DNA of 64,000 nt from Nocardia gamkensis NBRC 108242 (GTDB taxonomy: Bacteria > Actinomycetota > Actinomycetes > Mycobacteriales > Mycobacteriaceae), in assembly GCF_001612985.1 (NCBI RefSeq), contig NZ_BDBM01000019.1, positions 86,491-150,490 of the forward strand, written 5' to 3'. Each line of letters starts with the position of its first letter. Position 1 is the stretch's first letter. The position numbers and the translations under genes were made by a program. Below, in pieces: positions 51,379-60,979 of this stretch. The notes beneath the pieces were generated by a model that saw nothing but the letters and a program-made list of their open reading frames with translations, ran no database searches and was not told where the DNA came from.

Positions 51379-52308
51379 CTACGCCGGATCCGCGCGAAGC
51401 GCGGCGATCGTCGCGCGCAGGGACTCCGCGGTGGGTGTCGGTTCGATGCCGAAGGCCGCGGTCGCGGCGGAGGAATCGATGATGAACGGGCGATCGAACT
51501 GGTAGCGCATCTCGCGCATCTCGCGGGCGTCGGGATCGAAGAGCCCCGCGGCCCACAGCATCGCGGTGGGCATCCGGCTCACGCGCGCGGGCGGCGCGTC
51601 CGCCACCGTCGCGGCCAGTCCGGCCAGTTCACGGATGGACATGGGCGGCGCGGTCGGCGTGTGCCATGCTCGGCCCCAAGCACTTTCGTCGTCGGCGACC
51701 GCGACCAGCGTGCGAGCGGTGTCACCGACGTCGGTCCAGCTGTGCGCGGCGTCCGGATCGGCGGGGAACTGCGCCCGGCGCCCCGCGAGCACGGCGGGCA
51801 GCGCCACCATGGTGAACGCCGATTTCGCTCCCGCGCCGAGGTAGTCCGATCCGCGCACCTCGGCGGCGCGGACGCGGCCCGCCTCGTGCGCGGCCAGCGC
51901 CTCAGCCCATATTTCCGCCCGAACCCGCCCCTTCACGCTGTTGGGGCGCAGTGCGTGCCGCTCACTGATCGGGCCGTCGACGGGTCCGTAGCCGTACAGG
52001 TTTCCGACGCTGAGCAGCGCGGCGCCGGTCGCCGCCGCCACCCGCAACGCGGCGGCGGCCAGCGGCGGAAAGTCGGTCGCCCAGCGATGATACGGCGGCT
52101 GAGCGCACTGGAAGACGACCTCCGTGCCCTCGCAGTGCCGGATCAATGCCTCGGAATCGGTGGCGTCGGCGGCGACGCGCTCGATCAGCGGGTGGTCCGG
52201 ACCGCTGCCGCGCCGGGTGATCACGCGCACCCGGCTGCCGCGTGCGGCGAGCAACTGGGCCGTGGCCGTTCCGACCGGGCCTGCTCCGATGACGACGTGC
52301 AGGGACAT
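51379..52308 (-). CDS. NAD-dependent epimerase/dehydratase-like protein
   Basis: This 309-residue extended SDR-like protein has HVVIGAGPVGTATAQLLAARGSRVRVITR at the N-terminus, an unusual Gly-rich loop compared with the standard GxxGxxG, and a LLSVGNLYGYGPV segment with the Tyr of the active site. The target is unknown. It is divergent from a TetR gene, and two palindromes lie in between. A role in detoxification or secondary metabolism is possible. Confidence 0.85.
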   Translation of the reverse strand: MSLHVVIGAGPVGTATAQLLAARGSRVRVITRRGSGPDHPLIERVAADATDSEALIRHCEGTEVVFQCAQPPYHRWATDFPPLAAAALRVAAATGAALLSVGNLYGYGPVDGPISERHALRPNSVKGRVRAEIWAEALAAHEAGRVRAAEVRGSDYLGAGAKSAFTMVALPAVLAGRRAQFPADPDAAHSWTDVGDTARTLVAVADDESAWGRAWHTPTAPPMSIRELAGLAATVADAPPARVSRMPTAMLWAAGLFDPDAREMREMRYQFDRPFIIDSSAATAAFGIEPTPTAESLRATIAALRADPA

Positions 52309-52335
52309 GGCATTCCAACCTGTCTGACGTACTTA

Positions 52336-52354
52336 TAGAGAACACTGCTCTCTA
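52336..52354. promoter_or_regulatory. Palindromic operator candidate of the local TetR
   Basis: TAGAGAACACTGCTCTCTA is a nearly perfect palindrome, 27 bases before the epimerase start. It shares the core GAACACTG with a second site. Confidence 0.6.
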
Positions 52355-52396
52355 ATTGACATCCCGAGCCTAAGCCAGAACACCTATCCGAGTCAA

Positions 52397-52407
52397 GAAC
52401 ACTGTTC
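52397..52407. promoter_or_regulatory. Second palindromic operator candidate
   Basis: GAACACTGTTC is a perfect palindrome around a single base, 53 bases before the TetR start. Confidence 0.5.
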
Positions 52408-52460
52408 ACATTCCGTGCAGACGTTCTCCTTTCCGTCCTATGCTCCCTACACTGGGAGGA

Positions 52461-53147
52461 ATGTCCGCCCAGTCACTGCGCGCCCGCGTCCGCTCCGAGA
52501 TGATCGAGGAGATCAAGGCCGCCGCGCGTAAACGGTTGGCGGTGGACGGCGCGAACTTGTCCCTGCGCGGGGTCGCCCGGGACATGGGGATCGTCGCCTC
52601 GGCGCTCTACCGGTACTTCCCGAGCCGCGACGACCTGCTGACCGCGTTGATCATGGAGGCCTACCGAGCGCTCGCCGCCGAAGCCGAAGCCGCGGATACG
52701 CGGCTGCCTGCCGCCGATCTGCGCGGCCGCTGGATGGCGGTGTGCTCGTCCGTGCGCGACTGGGCGCAGGCTCATCCGGCCGAATACGGCCTGCTCTACG
52801 GCAGTCCGGTGCCCGGATACGACGCCCCGGACGACACCGTGGCCGCCGCCGCGGCCGTGGTCTTCCGGCTTGTCGCCATCGCGCAGGCGGGTGCGGAAAA
52901 GCTGACGCCGCCGCCGCTTTCGTCCGCGCTGCCCGCACCCGTGCACGCCGACCTGCGCCGGCTGATCGAGCAGCAGTCCTCCGACTTGCCCGAGGACGTG
53001 CTCGACCGGGTCTTCGTGGCGTGGACCCAGCTGTTCGGCCTGCTCGACTTCGAGGTCTTCGGCCGGTTGAACGGCATCATCGATGCCCGCGCCGACTACT
53101 TCGCCCACCAGATGAACGTGATGGCCGATCTGGTCGGCCTGCCGTAA
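52461..53147 (+). CDS. TetR-family regulator
   Basis: This 228-residue repressor has helix-turn-helix LSLRGVARDMGIVASALYRYFPSRDDLLTALI and a large helical C-terminal domain. The start at 52461 is one base after GGAGGA, so the message may be leaderless. It should control the divergent epimerase gene through the palindromes between them and probably itself. It is not similar enough to the TetR at 18445 to suggest a shared site. Confidence 0.88.
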   Translation: MSAQSLRARVRSEMIEEIKAAARKRLAVDGANLSLRGVARDMGIVASALYRYFPSRDDLLTALIMEAYRALAAEAEAADTRLPAADLRGRWMAVCSSVRDWAQAHPAEYGLLYGSPVPGYDAPDDTVAAAAAVVFRLVAIAQAGAEKLTPPPLSSALPAPVHADLRRLIEQQSSDLPEDVLDRVFVAWTQLFGLLDFEVFGRLNGIIDARADYFAHQMNVMADLVGLP

Positions 53148-53369
53148 CCCCGGATTCCGGCTCTCACGACGTACTGCGCACCGTCGCAAGCGTCCTGGGC
53201 CGAACGGAACGGGCTCGACCTGCCCCCGACCGGCTCACCTGCGGCGATCACCCGGCGGCGTGTCCGCACCGGAGTGCGGCTACCGCGAGCCGGGCAGCGC
53301 TACGGTGACAGCACCGAGATTCTCCGCGTTCCATTCGCCCGACGAAAATCACTCATTCGTGGAGGAACA

Positions 53370-55034
53370 TTGCCGAGCTCGTTCACTCGCAGGGGTTTTC
53401 TCTCCAGCGCGGCCACCTCGGCGACGGCCGCGGCCGCCGTCTCGACCGGAGCCGCTCCGGGCAGAGCGCGCGCCGACACCGATCCGGACAAGCCGAACAT
53501 CCTGGTGATCATCGTGGATGAGATGCGGACCCCCGTGTGGTTTCCCGATCAGCAGACGTTGGACACCGTTTTGCCGAACATCGCCCGGATCCGCCGGGGC
53601 AGTGTGTCGTTCGAGAATCACTACACGGCGGCCAACGACTGCACGCCCGCTCGCGGCTGCCTGCTGACCGGCCTCTACGCGCAGCAGACCGGGGTCATGG
53701 TCGTGTCGGAGTCGACCTTGTCGCCGCTGTTCCCGACGTGGGGATCCATGCTGCGCGACCATGGCTACGACACCACGTACTGGGGCAAGTGGCATCTCGG
53801 CAGCTACCCGGATCGCACCCCGGGCGCGCTGGAAGCCTACGGTTTCCACGGCGGCACCTATCCCTCTCCGAACGGCGCGCCGGGGCAAGGGCTGCAAGCG
53901 GACCCGAAGATCGTCGACCAGTTCGCCGACTGGTTCCACAACGATTCCGGCGCCGCGCCATGGTGTACGACGGTGTCGCTGGTCAACCCGCACGACATCC
54001 AGTGGTGGCCGCGCTGGACCCGGCGCGACCAATTCAACGCCGACATCCCGCGGTGGATGAACGAACTGCCGCCCAACTTCGAATCCCTCGAACAGCTCTC
54101 GCGCAAGCCCCGCCTGCAGATGGCGCTGGTCGAGGTCTCGGCGGTGGCGTTCGGGGTGGCGCCCTACGGGACACCGGAAGCCATGCAGGCTTGGATCGAG
54201 ATGCGCAACCTGTATCTGTGGGCGCAGCAGCAGGTCGACATCCAGATCGGTCGCGTGCTCGACACTTTGCACTCCCGTCCCGATGTCGCCGCCAACACCG
54301 TCGTCGTCTTCACCTCCGACCACGGCGATTACGCCGGTTCCCACGGCCTGCACGGCAAAGGCGGCGCCGCCTACGACGAGGCGCTGCGGGTGCCGCTCTA
54401 TGTCCACGACCCGCGCGGATACCTGAGCCCGGTGGACGGCACGACCACCAGGGACCAGCTCACCTCCAGCGTCGACTTCACTCCCCTGCTGCTCACCATC
54501 GGCACCGGCGGTAACGAATGGCGCGGCGACGGACGCTATGAACATCTCAGCGGGCGCTTCGACATCGCCGCGCTCTGCCGCGACGCGGGCGCGTCGGGCC
54601 GCCCGTGGGTCGCGCACACGACCGACGAGGCGTCGATCGAGGAAGCCGCGATCCTGTTCAACCAGGACGCCCCCGGCCACGTCGCGATGGTGCGCACCGC
54701 CGAGGCGAAGTTCGCGTCCTATTCCCAGTGGGTGCACGGCCGGATCCAGATCGATTCGACGCGCCCACAGGAGTTCGAGCTCTACGACTACAGCACCGAC
54801 GGCGGCCGGCTCGAACTAGACAACCAGGCGGCGACCGGGAATCCGCTGCGCGGCGACATGGAGCCGCTGCTCGACAACGTCATCCGCACCGAGATCCAGC
54901 AACCGCTGCCGCCGTATCTGCGGGCCGCCCAGGACGAAGGCATCGGCGACTACATCTCGGCGCAGACGAACATCCTGGTGCAAGCCGAACGGATCGGCAA
55001 CGCGCTGCTGGATGCCGTGCCGAGGCCGTCCTGA
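53370..55034 (+). CDS. Tat-exported sulfatase
   Basis: This 554-residue arylsulfatase-family enzyme starts at a TTG after GGAGG and opens with SSFTRRGFLSSAATSATAAAA, a clear twin-arginine signal. The active-site motif is CTPAR with Cys91, which a formylglycine-generating enzyme would convert. Metal-binding segments are ILVIIVDEMRTP and TSDHGDYAGSHGLHGKGG. It should remove sulfate from an organic ester outside the membrane. No maturase gene is in the window. It converges on the carboxylic acid reductase gene with a 3-base gap. Confidence 0.92.
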   Translation: MPSSFTRRGFLSSAATSATAAAAVSTGAAPGRARADTDPDKPNILVIIVDEMRTPVWFPDQQTLDTVLPNIARIRRGSVSFENHYTAANDCTPARGCLLTGLYAQQTGVMVVSESTLSPLFPTWGSMLRDHGYDTTYWGKWHLGSYPDRTPGALEAYGFHGGTYPSPNGAPGQGLQADPKIVDQFADWFHNDSGAAPWCTTVSLVNPHDIQWWPRWTRRDQFNADIPRWMNELPPNFESLEQLSRKPRLQMALVEVSAVAFGVAPYGTPEAMQAWIEMRNLYLWAQQQVDIQIGRVLDTLHSRPDVAANTVVVFTSDHGDYAGSHGLHGKGGAAYDEALRVPLYVHDPRGYLSPVDGTTTRDQLTSSVDFTPLLLTIGTGGNEWRGDGRYEHLSGRFDIAALCRDAGASGRPWVAHTTDEASIEEAAILFNQDAPGHVAMVRTAEAKFASYSQWVHGRIQIDSTRPQEFELYDYSTDGGRLELDNQAATGNPLRGDMEPLLDNVIRTEIQQPLPPYLRAAQDEGIGDYISAQTNILVQAERIGNALLDAVPRPS

Positions 55035-55037
55035 CTC

Positions 55038-58000
55038 CTACAGCAGGCCCCGTAATTGCAGGTCCGTCGCGTATTTCTCGATGAGTTCCCGCGATATCTG
55101 CGGAATATCGTGCTCGGCGCCGATTTTCGCGGCTCGGACGGCGGAGCGGAACCTTTCCGCGGGAAGTGCCGAGCCGCGAACGGCCGGGGCCGGTCGCCGA
55201 TACGCGTGCAGCAAGGGCAGGACGGAGGCTTGGCGCTGCCATTCCGGCAGCGCCCGCAGGGCGGTCTCGAACCGGGTGAACCACTCCCGGTAGTCGGCGA
55301 TGCGCTCGATCCGGTGGCCCGCGGCGATCAGCCAATCGACGAACTCGTCGAGCGAGCGGCCGTCGTCGTGCGGGTTGAGCACATCGAAACTCTGGAAGCC
55401 GGTGCCTGCCGTCGCGCCGAGGGCGGTGATCGCGTCCGCGGTGAAATCGGCGGGCAGGCCGTCGTAGTGGGCGCGCGAGCGGTTGCCGTCGGCGTCGGTG
55501 CGGTAGAAGGAGAACGGCGCGATCCCCGTGACGATCAGGCTCAGCAGCAGCCGGGTGAAGATATCCGGCACATTGAGCTGGCCGGCGTAGCGCCGGTCGG
55601 CGAGGATCATGTCCGACCGGAACACCGCCACCGGCAGTCCGCACAGGTCGTTGGCCTCACGCAGCAGCACCTCACCCGCCCACTTGCTGTTGCCGTAGCC
55701 GTTGGCGTAGCTGTCGTCCACCGCGCGGACCGGGCTGATCTCGCGGATGTCCCCGTCCTCGGCGAAGACGGCCGGATCGATCTGCGCGGCCACGGCGACC
55801 GTGGACAGATAGGTGAACGGCTTGAGCCGCGTGGTGAGTGCGAGGCGGATCAACTCGGCGGTGCCGACCACGTTCGGGCCGAACAGTTGCCGGTACGGCA
55901 GCACGTGATTGACCAGCGCGGCGGGATGCACGATCAGGTCGACGCGGTCGGCCAGCCGATCCCACGTCCGATCGTCCAGGCCGAGGTTCGGCTCCCCGAT
56001 ATCGCCGGGGATCACCTCGAGGTGCGCGGCGGCCAGCTCGCGGAATTCCCGGACCAGCGTGGGATCCCCGGTGTCGAAAGCGCTGTCGAGGCGTTGGCGC
56101 GCCGCGGCTGCGTCGGAGCCACGGACCAGGCAGACGAGTGTGCCTGCGGTGTCGTGCATCCGCCGCAGCCACTCCAGGCACAGGAAACGCCCGAGATAGC
56201 CGTTCGCGCCGGTGAGCAGCACCGTCCGCGCGGTCTCCGTGGGGCGCGGCAGCGACGGCGCCGCGGCGAGCGTGCGGGCGTCGAGGAACTTGTCGAGCGT
56301 CAGATCGGCGGCACGCACCTGCGGCCCGGCACCGTGCACCGTGGTGTACGTGGCGCCTCGTCCGCCGGAGACACGCACGGCCGCGATGTAATCCGCCACC
56401 TCGCGCAGATTGTTGGCCGGGCTGATCACCACCGACACCGGCACCTCGACATCGAAGACCTCGTGCAGCAGGTTCGACAGCGACAGCGCCGACAGCGAAT
56501 CGCCGCCGAGATCGGTGAAGTGCGCGTCGGGACGCAGATCGGCGTCCGCGCAGCCCAGCACGGCCTTCGCCGCGCGGCCCACCGTCTGGAGTACGGGCAG
56601 ATCGACCGCGCTGCGGCGCAGATCGAGCAGTTCGTTCGCCTGCCCGGCGTCCAGGTCGGCGTACAGCTGCTGCAAGCGCGGCTCGTACCGCTCTCTCAGC
56701 TTGGGGCGAAGCAACTTTCCGATGCCCGACAGCAAACCGTTGGCGGTGGTGAACGGCTCCGGCTCGATCAGGAAATCGCGCGGGATCTCATAGGATTGCA
56801 GTTCGGCGTCCTTGGCGAGCTGCCGCAGCGATTCGCTCAGCGCCGTTTTCATCTTCTCGAGGTCGCCCCAGCCGAGTACGTCCTCGGTGGGCACGATCAC
56901 GGCCAGGAGATACGCGCGTTCACTGCTGCCGTACACGAAGATCTGCTGGATCAGCGGACTGGTCGCGTAGACCGCCTCCAGGTGCGAGACCGCGACGAAT
57001 TCGCCCTGGGAGAGCTTCAGCACGTTGTTGCGCCGATCGACGTAGACCAGGCGATCCGGGGCGAGTTCGGCGACGATGTCACCGGTCTTGTAGAAGCCCT
57101 CCTCGTCGAAGATCTCGGCGGTGAGCTCCGGCCGCTTGTAGTAGCCGGAGATCAGGGTGGTGCTCTTCAGCAGCAGCTCACCGCGCGGATGCGGTTTGTC
57201 GGTCCGGAAGTAGCCCAGCTCGGGGACGTCGGCGAGCTTGTAATCGAGCACCGGCGGCCGCTGCACCCGTTCGTCGATGACGACGACGCCGCCCGCCTCG
57301 GTGGACCCGTACCCGTCGTGCAGTTCCAGCTCGAGCACCGACTCCACGAACGATTTCATCTCCGCCGACACCGGCGCGCTTCCGCAGATCGCCATGACCA
57401 TGCGTCCACCGAGGAAGTGCTCGCGCAGTGCGGTTTTCACCTGCGCTTCCAGCGCAGCCCGGTCGACGCCCGGCCCGTCGCGCCGATCCACCTCACCCCG
57501 GAAGCGCTGGAAGATCATGTCGCACACCCGTGGAACGAAGAACAGCTCGGTGGGCCGCGCCAGCGCGATGTCGTCGAAGAGCGTGGACATATCGCTCTCG
57601 GCGGTGAAATAGGCGGTGCCGCCGCGGGCCAGCACGCCGGTCAGCGACCCGCGACCGGCCACGTGGCTCATCGGCATGTAGTTGAGGTTGATCGCGGCGA
57701 CATCGCGCCGGTTCACCCATCCCCTCGCGACCAGCCGCTGGGAGTACATCGCCCCCTTGGGGGTTCCGGTGCTGCCCGAGGTGTAGATCAGCAGCGCCAG
57801 CGGGTCCACACCCTGCTCGGCGGAGAACAGCGGCGCGGGTGGCAGCGACCTACCTCGCGCGAGCACCTCGTCGAGCGGTTCCACGAGCACGGAGCTGCCC
57901 GCCTCGGCCAGGCGGGCGCGGGCCGCTTCGAACGCCGAGCGCTGGTCGTCGTCTCCCGGGTGGTAGTCGAAGACGATCAGCCGTTGCGGCCCGGCCTGCG

Positions 58001-58541
58001 ACAGCGCGCACGTCACCGCGGCGTCGAGCAGCTCCGGCGTCGCGGCGAGCACCCGCGGCGCGGTCTCCGCGACGATCGCCGACAGCTGGGCGACCGGCGC
58101 ATTGGATTGCAGCGGAACCGCGACCAGCCCCAAGTGGATGCAGGCCAGGTCGAGAGTGGTGTAGTCGCTGCTGGTGAAGCCGAGGATGCCCACGAAATCG
58201 CCCGCTCGGAGCGGCTCGCGCGTATCACCGTGCCATGCGGCGGCCACGGCGCGCACGCGCTCCCACAGCTCGCCGTAGGTGATCGTGTCGAACTCCGGCA
58301 GCAGGCTCAGCGTCGTGCGGCCGCTCTCGCCGGTGCGCAGTTCGGTCGCGCGCGTGCCGAGGGCGGGCCGGTCGGCGTAGCCGACCATGACCGTCTCCAC
58401 CATCTGGGCGAGCCCCGCGCCGGGCTCGCGAAGCTTCTCGGCGATTTCCGCACGCGGGGTGGCGTTGCGAATGTCGTCGTTTTCCGCGATCAGCCGGGTG
58501 ATGCGGCGCATGAGCCGCTCCCCGCGTGTTTCGAGTGCCAC
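55038..58541 (-). CDS. car: Carboxylic acid reductase (A-PCP-R)
   Basis: This 1167-residue enzyme closely matches, from memory, the Nocardia iowensis Car along its whole length. An adenylation domain (ALLIYTSGSTGTPKGAMYSQ; HDGYGSTEAGG) ends near residue 640. A carrier domain has DLGGDSLSALSLSNLLHE with the phosphopantetheine Ser. A reductase domain starts VLLTGANGYLGRFLCLEW. It reduces aromatic and aliphatic acids to aldehydes using ATP and NADPH. The GTG at 58541 follows GGAGG. It needs a phosphopantetheinyl transferase, which is not in the window. Confidence 0.96.
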   Translation of the reverse strand: MALETRGERLMRRITRLIAENDDIRNATPRAEIAEKLREPGAGLAQMVETVMVGYADRPALGTRATELRTGESGRTTLSLLPEFDTITYGELWERVRAVAAAWHGDTREPLRAGDFVGILGFTSSDYTTLDLACIHLGLVAVPLQSNAPVAQLSAIVAETAPRVLAATPELLDAAVTCALSQAGPQRLIVFDYHPGDDDQRSAFEAARARLAEAGSSVLVEPLDEVLARGRSLPPAPLFSAEQGVDPLALLIYTSGSTGTPKGAMYSQRLVARGWVNRRDVAAINLNYMPMSHVAGRGSLTGVLARGGTAYFTAESDMSTLFDDIALARPTELFFVPRVCDMIFQRFRGEVDRRDGPGVDRAALEAQVKTALREHFLGGRMVMAICGSAPVSAEMKSFVESVLELELHDGYGSTEAGGVVVIDERVQRPPVLDYKLADVPELGYFRTDKPHPRGELLLKSTTLISGYYKRPELTAEIFDEEGFYKTGDIVAELAPDRLVYVDRRNNVLKLSQGEFVAVSHLEAVYATSPLIQQIFVYGSSERAYLLAVIVPTEDVLGWGDLEKMKTALSESLRQLAKDAELQSYEIPRDFLIEPEPFTTANGLLSGIGKLLRPKLRERYEPRLQQLYADLDAGQANELLDLRRSAVDLPVLQTVGRAAKAVLGCADADLRPDAHFTDLGGDSLSALSLSNLLHEVFDVEVPVSVVISPANNLREVADYIAAVRVSGGRGATYTTVHGAGPQVRAADLTLDKFLDARTLAAAPSLPRPTETARTVLLTGANGYLGRFLCLEWLRRMHDTAGTLVCLVRGSDAAAARQRLDSAFDTGDPTLVREFRELAAAHLEVIPGDIGEPNLGLDDRTWDRLADRVDLIVHPAALVNHVLPYRQLFGPNVVGTAELIRLALTTRLKPFTYLSTVAVAAQIDPAVFAEDGDIREISPVRAVDDSYANGYGNSKWAGEVLLREANDLCGLPVAVFRSDMILADRRYAGQLNVPDIFTRLLLSLIVTGIAPFSFYRTDADGNRSRAHYDGLPADFTADAITALGATAGTGFQSFDVLNPHDDGRSLDEFVDWLIAAGHRIERIADYREWFTRFETALRALPEWQRQASVLPLLHAYRRPAPAVRGSALPAERFRSAVRAAKIGAEHDIPQISRELIEKYATDLQLRGLL

Positions 58542-58766
58542 GACGACCTCCTTCGTCCGGGAACGCGCGTTCACCAAACACGTTAGCTCGCCTAAGTACT
58601 TCGGGTGGGCGATAGCGGAGGCAAGGGTCCGTGACACCGGACACAGTGCCGGATATGTCCCAAAGTCGTGCGGTATCCCCTTGCGGCACACGCTCAGCCT
58701 GGTGCTGCCGGTACCAGTGTCAACGGGCTCCTGTTACCGGTGCACGGCGCACCGCATGCTCGGAGC

Positions 58767-60218
58767 ATGACACAGACCATATCGCCGGGTCCGGCGGCGG
58801 CAACGACGCCCGCCGCCGCTCCGGCCGCCCCACCCGCCGCGCTCGGAGCGCGGCGCTCGCTCGCCGTCCTGGCCGTCATCCTCACCGGCCAGTTCATGGC
58901 GGTGCTCGATTCCTCCATCGTCAACGTCGCGATCCCCTCCATTCGGGGTTCGCTGCACACCAGCGGCGCGGCCCTGCAGCTGATCGTCGCCGGCTACGTC
59001 ATCGCCTACGCCGTCCTGCTGGTCACCGGCGCACGGCTCGGTGACCGGTTCACCCAGCGCCGCACGTTCGTCGCCGGACTTGCGCTGTTCACCCTCGCCT
59101 CGCTGGCTTGCGGACTGGCCTGGAACGAGACCTCGCTGATCGTCTTCCGGTTCGCCCAGGGCGTCGGCGCGGCCGCGATGGTGCCGCAGATCATGACGCT
59201 CATCCAGCGCACCTTCACCGGTCATGCCCGCGCGCGGGCGCTGAGCGTCTACTCGGCCATCATCTCCGGCGGCATGGTCGCCGGGCAGGTGCTGGGCGGA
59301 CTGATCGTCAACGCGGACCTCTTCGGCAGCGGCTGGCGCGGAGTGTTCCTGGTGAACGTGCCGATCGGCGTCGCGCTGCTGGTCGCGGCGCCGCGCATAC
59401 TGCCGCCCTCGGCCCGGCGTCTGGAGCGGCGGCTCGACCTGCCCGGGCTGGCCACCCTCACCGCCTCGGTGCTGTTGCTGGTGTTGCCCCTGGTGCTCGG
59501 GCGCGAGCTGGATTGGCCGATGTGGTCGTGGATCGCGTTGATCGCCAGTGCGATCGGCTTCGCGCTGTTCGTGGTGATCGAGCGCATCGTCGCGTCCCGT
59601 GGCGGCGAACCCCTGTTCGCGCGGGCGGTGCTCACCGCGCCGGGGCTGGTCTCCGCCGCGGTCGCGTTGTTCGTGATCATGGCGACCTTCGGCGGCTGGA
59701 TGTTCGTCATGGCGATCCACTTGCAGAGCACGCTCGGCTACAGCGCCCTGCACGCGGGCCTGCTGTTCGTCCCGCTCGGCGTGACCTTCGCCGTCGCCAG
59801 CCTGAACTGGGAGCGCATCCCGGCTCGTTTCCACCCGGCGATGATCCCGCTGGGGCTGGTTCTCGGCGCGGCGAGCATGGTGACCCTCGGCGCGCTGCTG
59901 CGCGACGGCGCCGAGGTCGGTCCGCTCGCGCTGACCCTGCTCGGCTTGTGCGGCGCGGGCAACGGCATCGCGTTCAGTCCGCTCATGACCCGCACGCTGG
60001 CCAAGGTCCCGACGACTTCGGCCGCGGACGCGAGCGGCATCCTGGTGACCAACGTGCAACTGGGCATCGTGGTCGGGATCGCCACTTTCGGCTCGCTGTT
60101 CCTCGGCCTCGCGGGCAGCACGGTGACCAGCGCGGCGCACGCGCTGGGCGGCACCGCGATCGCCGAGGGCTGCACGGTCCTGGTGGCGGCGGCTTTCGCG
60201 GCCCGCGCCGCGCGGTAG
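58767..60218 (+). CDS. DHA2-type MFS multidrug exporter
   Basis: This 483-residue permease has about 14 hydrophobic helices. The motif A region is VTGARLGDRFTQRRTF and the motif C region lies in SAIISGGMVAGQVLGGLI; LAVILTGQFMAVLDSSIVNVAIPSI at the start is typical of DHA2 drug exporters. The ATG at 58767 has GGAG close by. It is divergent from the carboxylic acid reductase gene, so it may export an aldehyde or acid, but this is only context. Confidence 0.9.
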   Translation: MTQTISPGPAAATTPAAAPAAPPAALGARRSLAVLAVILTGQFMAVLDSSIVNVAIPSIRGSLHTSGAALQLIVAGYVIAYAVLLVTGARLGDRFTQRRTFVAGLALFTLASLACGLAWNETSLIVFRFAQGVGAAAMVPQIMTLIQRTFTGHARARALSVYSAIISGGMVAGQVLGGLIVNADLFGSGWRGVFLVNVPIGVALLVAAPRILPPSARRLERRLDLPGLATLTASVLLLVLPLVLGRELDWPMWSWIALIASAIGFALFVVIERIVASRGGEPLFARAVLTAPGLVSAAVALFVIMATFGGWMFVMAIHLQSTLGYSALHAGLLFVPLGVTFAVASLNWERIPARFHPAMIPLGLVLGAASMVTLGALLRDGAEVGPLALTLLGLCGAGNGIAFSPLMTRTLAKVPTTSAADASGILVTNVQLGIVVGIATFGSLFLGLAGSTVTSAAHALGGTAIAEGCTVLVAAAFAARAAR

Positions 60219-60341
60219 CCGGGCCGCCGTTCGACGATCCTCACGCCGACGTCGTCGAGTGGCACATCGCCGAAAGGATGCGCCGCGCGTTCCGGGCTGG
60301 ATCGGAAGCCGACCGCTGATGAATTGCGGGCGGACGCGAGC

Positions 60342-60373
60342 GGAGCCGCCGTCCCCGGGTGGACGACGGCTCC
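60342..60373. terminator. Strong bidirectional hairpin
   Basis: GGAGCCGCCGTC and GACGACGGCTCC pair with one mismatch around an 8-base loop, and the arms extend with GCGAG/CTCGC. It lies between the convergent exporter and peroxidase genes. Confidence 0.7.
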
Positions 60374-60389
60374 GCTTCTCGCGACTGCT

Positions 60390-60875
60390 TCAGAGCACGG
60401 CTTCGATGGCCGCGACCAATTCCGGCGCCTCGGGGGTGGTGCGCGGGCGGAAGCGGCCCGCGACCTTGCCGTCGCGGTCGATCAGGAACTTCTCGAAATT
60501 CCACTGGATGTCGCCCGCGTTGCCTTCGGCATCGGGGGTCTGCACCAGCTGCTGGTAGAGGGCGTGGCGCTGGTCGCCGTTGACGTCGGTCTTCTCCAGC
60601 AAGGGGAAATCGACGCCGTAGGTGGCGGAACAGAACTCCTGGATCTCCTCGGCGGTGCCCGGCTCCTGGCCCATGAACTGGTTGCACGGCACGCCGACCA
60701 CGCTGAGACCGCGCGGACCGAAGGACTCGTGCAGCTCGACCAGACCGGAATACTGCGGCGTCAGGCCGCATTTCGAGGCCACGTTGACCAGCAGGACGGC
60801 GCGGTCGCCGACCAGGTCGGCCAGCGTCGTCGATTCGCCGGACAGCGTGCGTAGCGGAACTTCTCGAAGACTCAT
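60390..60875 (-). CDS. Glutathione peroxidase-family protein
   Basis: This 161-residue thioredoxin-fold peroxidase has NVASKCGLTPQYSGLVELHE with the peroxidatic Cys, GVPCNQFMGQEPGT with the conserved Gln region, and WNFEKFLIDRDG with the conserved Trp-Asn. Actinobacteria lack glutathione, so it probably works with thioredoxin on organic peroxides. The ATG at 60875 gives the usual family length. It lies 104 bases upstream of nothing on its strand, while the dehydrogenase gene before it is on the same strand. Confidence 0.93.
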   Translation of the reverse strand: MSLREVPLRTLSGESTTLADLVGDRAVLLVNVASKCGLTPQYSGLVELHESFGPRGLSVVGVPCNQFMGQEPGTAEEIQEFCSATYGVDFPLLEKTDVNGDQRHALYQQLVQTPDAEGNAGDIQWNFEKFLIDRDGKVAGRFRPRTTPEAPELVAAIEAVL

Positions 60876-60979
60876 GCGTATCCGTTCTCGATGCCGTGGA
60901 TCCACCCCGACGGCCACGCTACCGGATCGGCGGGGCTGTGACCGTTGCGGGCGCGGCGGGTTCCAGCGGGGAACCGCGC

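Noticed and set aside
55056..58586. Plus-strand open frame of 1176 codons opposite the carboxylic acid reductase
   Set aside because: The opposite strand matches a known enzyme along its full length. The plus frame is only the mirror of its codon use and has no domain or signal.
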